Source: Bacteroidales bacterium (GTDB lineage Bacteria; Bacteroidota; Bacteroidia; Bacteroidales; Paludibacteraceae). Taken from it: a DNA stretch of 64,000 nt. The stretch lies in the NCBI GenBank assembly GCA_004557405.1, contig SFDZ01000017.1:5053-69052 (forward strand), in the 5' to 3' direction. Position numbers and translations under genes: made by a program. Positions 61,389 through 64,000 of the stretch are shown here, piece after piece. The notes under the pieces were generated by a model. The model did not search any database. It was not told the origin of the DNA and worked only from the letters and a program-made list of their open reading frames with translations. Positions within the stretch are counted from its first letter, which is position 1; the number at the start of each line of letters is the position of its first letter.

Positions 61389-62110
61389 TCTATTTCTTTC
61401 ATTTGAGGATGAAACTTGTTATGCAAATACACCATTGTATAAATGAATCCCGGGATAAATCCGCACAGATACAATGCGAACCCTGCTGGTTTATACTTCT
61501 TTACTTCATACTTACATTTTTGGTATGTTCCGGGAGTTCTTGCATAGCGATTGCCAATATTTGCCTTTACATGATAGCATTTTCCTTCGGCATCAATAAA
61601 AAAGTTCACATATTTCTTTTCCTGTCTAGAAACGCTTTGGGCTTGCCGATGAGTGTCCGTTGAAGAAGTGTTTTGCGAAACGGAAGATGCAGCACCAGCC
61701 GAATATGAACTAGAAGCGCCAATATAGCCAGCCGCACCAGCCGCCACCGTACCATCATTATAGCCAACCGCGTCACCATAGCCAGCAGAACGTCCCACAG
61801 TACCAGCTTCTGCATAAGCATCGGTCGTTCCATAACTATTGGATCTTGCGCTATACGATTCCGAAGAACTTGTCACATACTTTATTTCCTCGTATACGAG
61901 TATTTTTCCTCCGTTTCCATCGCTTTCTCTACGAGTCGGGACAGACATTTTCTGCATGATTTGATTTTCAGTTAGCCCCACCATGTCTTCGTAGTCATTG
62001 CCTACATACTTCTGACCCGATGGCTTCAACGTTTTAGTCTGAGTTACCATTTCAGTAACTGTGCAAGAGCACATTAAAAGCATTACAATTGCCAAATAAC
62101 TTGTTTTCAT
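61364..62110 (-). CDS. Hypothetical lipoprotein with Gly/Ser/Tyr/Ala-rich linker
   Basis: A 248-residue protein with lipobox LMCSC (Cys16). The N-terminal part (about 35-75) contains DYEDMVGLTENQIMQKMSVPTRRESDG, resembling SmpA/BamE-type lipoprotein folds where a glycine-rich turn precedes the strand. A low-complexity linker (about 80-155) rich in Gly, Ser, Tyr and Ala follows. A second conserved block (YVNFFIDAEGKCYHVKANIGNRYA) and a hydrophobic segment (FALYLCGFIPGFIYTMVYL) come before the end. Envelope role inferred; AT-rich. Confidence 0.72.
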   Translation of the reverse strand: MKTSYLAIVMLLMCSCTVTEMVTQTKTLKPSGQKYVGNDYEDMVGLTENQIMQKMSVPTRRESDGNGGKILVYEEIKYVTSSSESYSARSNSYGTTDAYAEAGTVGRSAGYGDAVGYNDGTVAAGAAGYIGASSSYSAGAASSVSQNTSSTDTHRQAQSVSRQEKKYVNFFIDAEGKCYHVKANIGNRYARTPGTYQKCKYEVKKYKPAGFALYLCGFIPGFIYTMVYLHNKFHPQMKEIECGSPYQK

Positions 62111-62483
62111 TTTGTCGAATTTTTAGTAGTCTTTTGGCTATGTCCGCTTGCCAATTTTTTTTTGATGCGAAACGAAATGTCGGGCACACAATTCGTTCTT
62201 GTCCTAAATGAGTTTGGGGTTACATACATAAAAAGAGCGCGGACAATTATCATATCTGCGCTACTGAGGCTTCGACATACCTATGCAAAACAAATAGAAT
62301 AAAGCCGTGCTCTATATGCACGAACATTATCTTATTGACTTGTTTTGCTTTTTGAAAGTGTCGAATTTTCAGTAGCACAAGTTATAAGTTAACACTCATT
62401 TCGTTCAAGATGTACGTATCAAATACGCTTTATTTCTGTTTCGTACGAATCAAGTTTTTAAGGGTTAAACAATCCTATTTCGC
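62111..62483. other. AT-rich gene-free stretch (373 bp)
   Basis: No supported gene or consensus promoter. It holds a 17-bp repeat (TGTCGAATTTTTAGTAG at 62113-62129; the same with one change at 62359-62375), and ACTTGTTTT before each copy. Several hairpins are present, e.g. AGCGCGGA/TCTGCGCT (62236-62262) and CGTGC/GCACG (about 62312-62329). Confidence 0.6.
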
Positions 62484-63875
62484 TTAAATCTTCGCTATTC
62501 TTCGTATCTCGTCCATGATGGCGTGGGCAAAGCGGTCGGCCTGCTCGCGTGTGGGCGCCTCGCTGTAGATGCGGATGATGGGCTCGGTGTTCGACTTGCG
62601 CAGATGCACCCAACCTTGCGGAAAATCTATCTTCACGCCGTCCTCGTCGTTTATTTTGAACTGTTTGTAGCAGCCTTTTATCACGCACAACACGCCGTCC
62701 ACATCGATGGTGGGCGTCAGTTGTATCTTGTTTTTCGAGATGAAGTAGTTCGGATACGACTTGCGCAGTTCGGACACGGTTTTGCCCGATTTGGCCAAGT
62801 GCGTGAGGAACAGGGCAATGCCCACGAGCGCATCGCGTCCGTAGTGCGAAGCGGGGTAGATGACACCGCCGTTGCCTTCGCCGCCAATCACGGCGTTGGT
62901 GGCTTTCATCTTGGCCACCACGTTCACCTCGCCCACGGCGGCGGCGTTGTATTGGCAACCGTATTTGGCGGTTATGTCGCTCAGTGCGCGGGTCGAACTC
63001 AAGTTCGATACGGTGTTGCCTTTGGTGTGTTGCAGCACATAGTCGGCCACCGACACGAGCGTATATTCCTCGCCGAACATCTCGCCGTTTTCGCAGATGA
63101 TGGCCAAACGATCGACGTCGGGGTCAACCACAAAACCGACATCGGCTTTTTTCTCTTTGATGAGTTGCGCAATGTCGCCCAAATGTTCGGGCAGCGGCTC
63201 GGGATTATGCGGAAAATGTCCGTTCGGGTCGCAGTAGAGCGGCTCTATCTGTGCCACGCCAAGTGCTTCGAGCAGTTGCGGAATGGCGATGCCGCCTACG
63301 GAGTTCACACAGTCGCACGCCACGCGGAAGTTGGCTTTGCGAATGGCTTCTACATCCACCAAATCGAGTTTCAGCACGCTCTCGATGTGGCGCGTGGTGA
63401 GGTCGTTGCGTGTGGTGAGTGTGCCGATGGCGTCCACGTCGGCATAGGCTATGTCGCCGCGCTCGGCAATGGCGAGCATGGCTTCGCCCTCGGCTTTGTT
63501 CAGAAATTCGCCGCGCTCGTTCAGCAGTTTCAGGGCGTTCCATTGTTTGGGGTTGTGGCTGGCGGTGAGTATGATGCCGCCGTCGGCCTGTTCCATCGTT
63601 ACGGCAAGTTCGGTGGTCGGTGTCGATGCCAACCCGATGTTGACAACGTCGCAGCCGCAGCCGAGCAGTGTGCCTACAACCAAGTGATTGACCATCTCGC
63701 CGGAGATGCGTGCGTCGCGCCCGACAACCACTTTGCAGCGCTGTTTGCCGCGATACGCTTTGAGCCAAGTGGCGTAAGCCGCCGAAAATTTAACTACATC
63801 GATGGGCGAAAGTCCGTCGCCTGCCGCACCGCCAATGGTGCCGCGTATGCCTGAAATGCTTTTGATGAGTGTCAT
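62484..63875 (-). CDS. glmM: Phosphoglucosamine mutase / phosphomannomutase family protein
   Basis: Alpha-D-phosphohexomutase, 463 residues. The phospho-serine site is Ser106 in TASHNP, Mg2+ is held by Asp251, Asp253 and Asp255 (DPDVDR), the sugar-binding loop is GEGNGG (about 335) and the phosphate-binding loop is RKSNTEPIIRIYSE. Converts glucosamine-6-phosphate to glucosamine-1-phosphate for cell-wall precursors if GlmM; phosphomannomutase or phosphoglucomutase roles are possible. The family start MTLIKSISGIRG is clear. Confidence 0.88.
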   Translation of the reverse strand: MTLIKSISGIRGTIGGAAGDGLSPIDVVKFSAAYATWLKAYRGKQRCKVVVGRDARISGEMVNHLVVGTLLGCGCDVVNIGLASTPTTELAVTMEQADGGIILTASHNPKQWNALKLLNERGEFLNKAEGEAMLAIAERGDIAYADVDAIGTLTTRNDLTTRHIESVLKLDLVDVEAIRKANFRVACDCVNSVGGIAIPQLLEALGVAQIEPLYCDPNGHFPHNPEPLPEHLGDIAQLIKEKKADVGFVVDPDVDRLAIICENGEMFGEEYTLVSVADYVLQHTKGNTVSNLSSTRALSDITAKYGCQYNAAAVGEVNVVAKMKATNAVIGGEGNGGVIYPASHYGRDALVGIALFLTHLAKSGKTVSELRKSYPNYFISKNKIQLTPTIDVDGVLCVIKGCYKQFKINDEDGVKIDFPQGWVHLRKSNTEPIIRIYSEAPTREQADRFAHAIMDEIRRIAKI

Positions 63876-63945
63876 ATTTGGTTGTGTTGTCGTTTTTAGT
63901 GAACCTTAATTCCGCAACACTATAATTTAACTTTATTTATAAGTT

Positions 63946-63970
63946 CCTGAGCAACAAAAAGTTGCCCAGG
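63946..63970. other. Hairpin near the right edge
   Basis: CCTGAGCAAC / GTTGCCCAGG with a 5-nt A loop and one mismatch, followed by a short T-stretch. Possibly a terminator of a gene beyond the window or part of a gene remnant; not decidable here. Confidence 0.4.
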
Positions 63971-64000
63971 ATTTTGCCATGTCAGAATTTTCACTTATCT

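Noticed and set aside
62232..62330. Hairpins in the AT-rich gap considered as a structured RNA or tRNA remnant
   Set aside because: Stems are short with mismatches, no cloverleaf and no promoter; recorded only as part of the gap.
63901..63994. Short minus-strand frame near the right edge ending LFVAQELINKVKL
   Set aside because: Only about 26 residues between stops; possible tail of a decayed gene or transposase, but I could not support it as a gene.

Overview
The window looks like a chromosomal segment of a Bacteroidota member, most likely a gut- or sediment-type Bacteroidales. The evidence is: many promoters of the Bacteroidetes form TTTG-N19-21-TAnnTTTG with almost no Shine-Dalgarno sequences; type IX secretion (T9SS) genes porX and porW plus five secreted proteins ending in T9SS-type sorting domains; BspA-like leucine-rich proteins; the rseC-rnfBCDGEA order; a DUF4270 lipoprotein next to a half-length glycogen synthase; and an IspG with the large central insert. 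Base composition is about half GC, with a visibly AT-richer patch at about 61.1-62.5 kb.

Layout, left part. recQ (5' end cut off) converges on grpE-dnaJ. A minus-strand operon follows: glycogen synthase-like, DUF4270 lipoprotein, small secreted protein, clpC. Then come an S9 (DPP5-like) lipoprotein peptidase and two small hypotheticals on the plus strand, a BspA-like T9SS cargo, tRNA-Arg(CCG) downstream of pnp, and a central-metabolism run gpsA-pgi-MTA/SAH nucleosidase-hppA (K+-type membrane pyrophosphatase). A small XRE regulator faces a second BspA-like gene that is broken by two frame changes inside 69-bp repeats, followed by an intergenic stretch of palindromic repeats.

Middle part. A secreted nuclease translationally coupled to an HD-domain protein diverges from smpB. 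tRNA-Thr(CGT) and a large secreted GH31 alpha-glucosidase-type enzyme follow, then mgsA, a T9SS cargo of unknown function, recX, porW, a PerR-reverse rubrerythrin pair, a HAD phosphatase and a CAT-anticodon tRNA. A roughly 9-kb minus-strand operon follows: rseC-rnfB-rnfC-rnfD-rnfG-rnfE-rnfA-aroB-dapB-lepB.

Right part. A plus-strand cassette encodes two GH3-family acyl-amido-synthetase-like proteins, a HAD hydrolase and a PlsC-type acyltransferase; this is the best candidate here for an uncharacterised pathway. Next come rbfA, a LolC/E-type permease, porX, a CPA2 cation/proton antiporter and ispG in one direction. The end holds a hypothetical protein, an AT-rich pair (tiny membrane protein and a lipoprotein), and glmM/phosphomannomutase.

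How it fits together: Rnf, the membrane pyrophosphatase and the antiporter suggest ion-gradient bioenergetics of an anaerobe. PerR plus reverse rubrerythrin suggest peroxide defence. porX/porW with cargo (GH31, nuclease, BspA proteins, one unknown) suggest T9SS-dependent surface degradation of polymers. No rRNA, CRISPR array, intact insertion sequence or prophage was seen.
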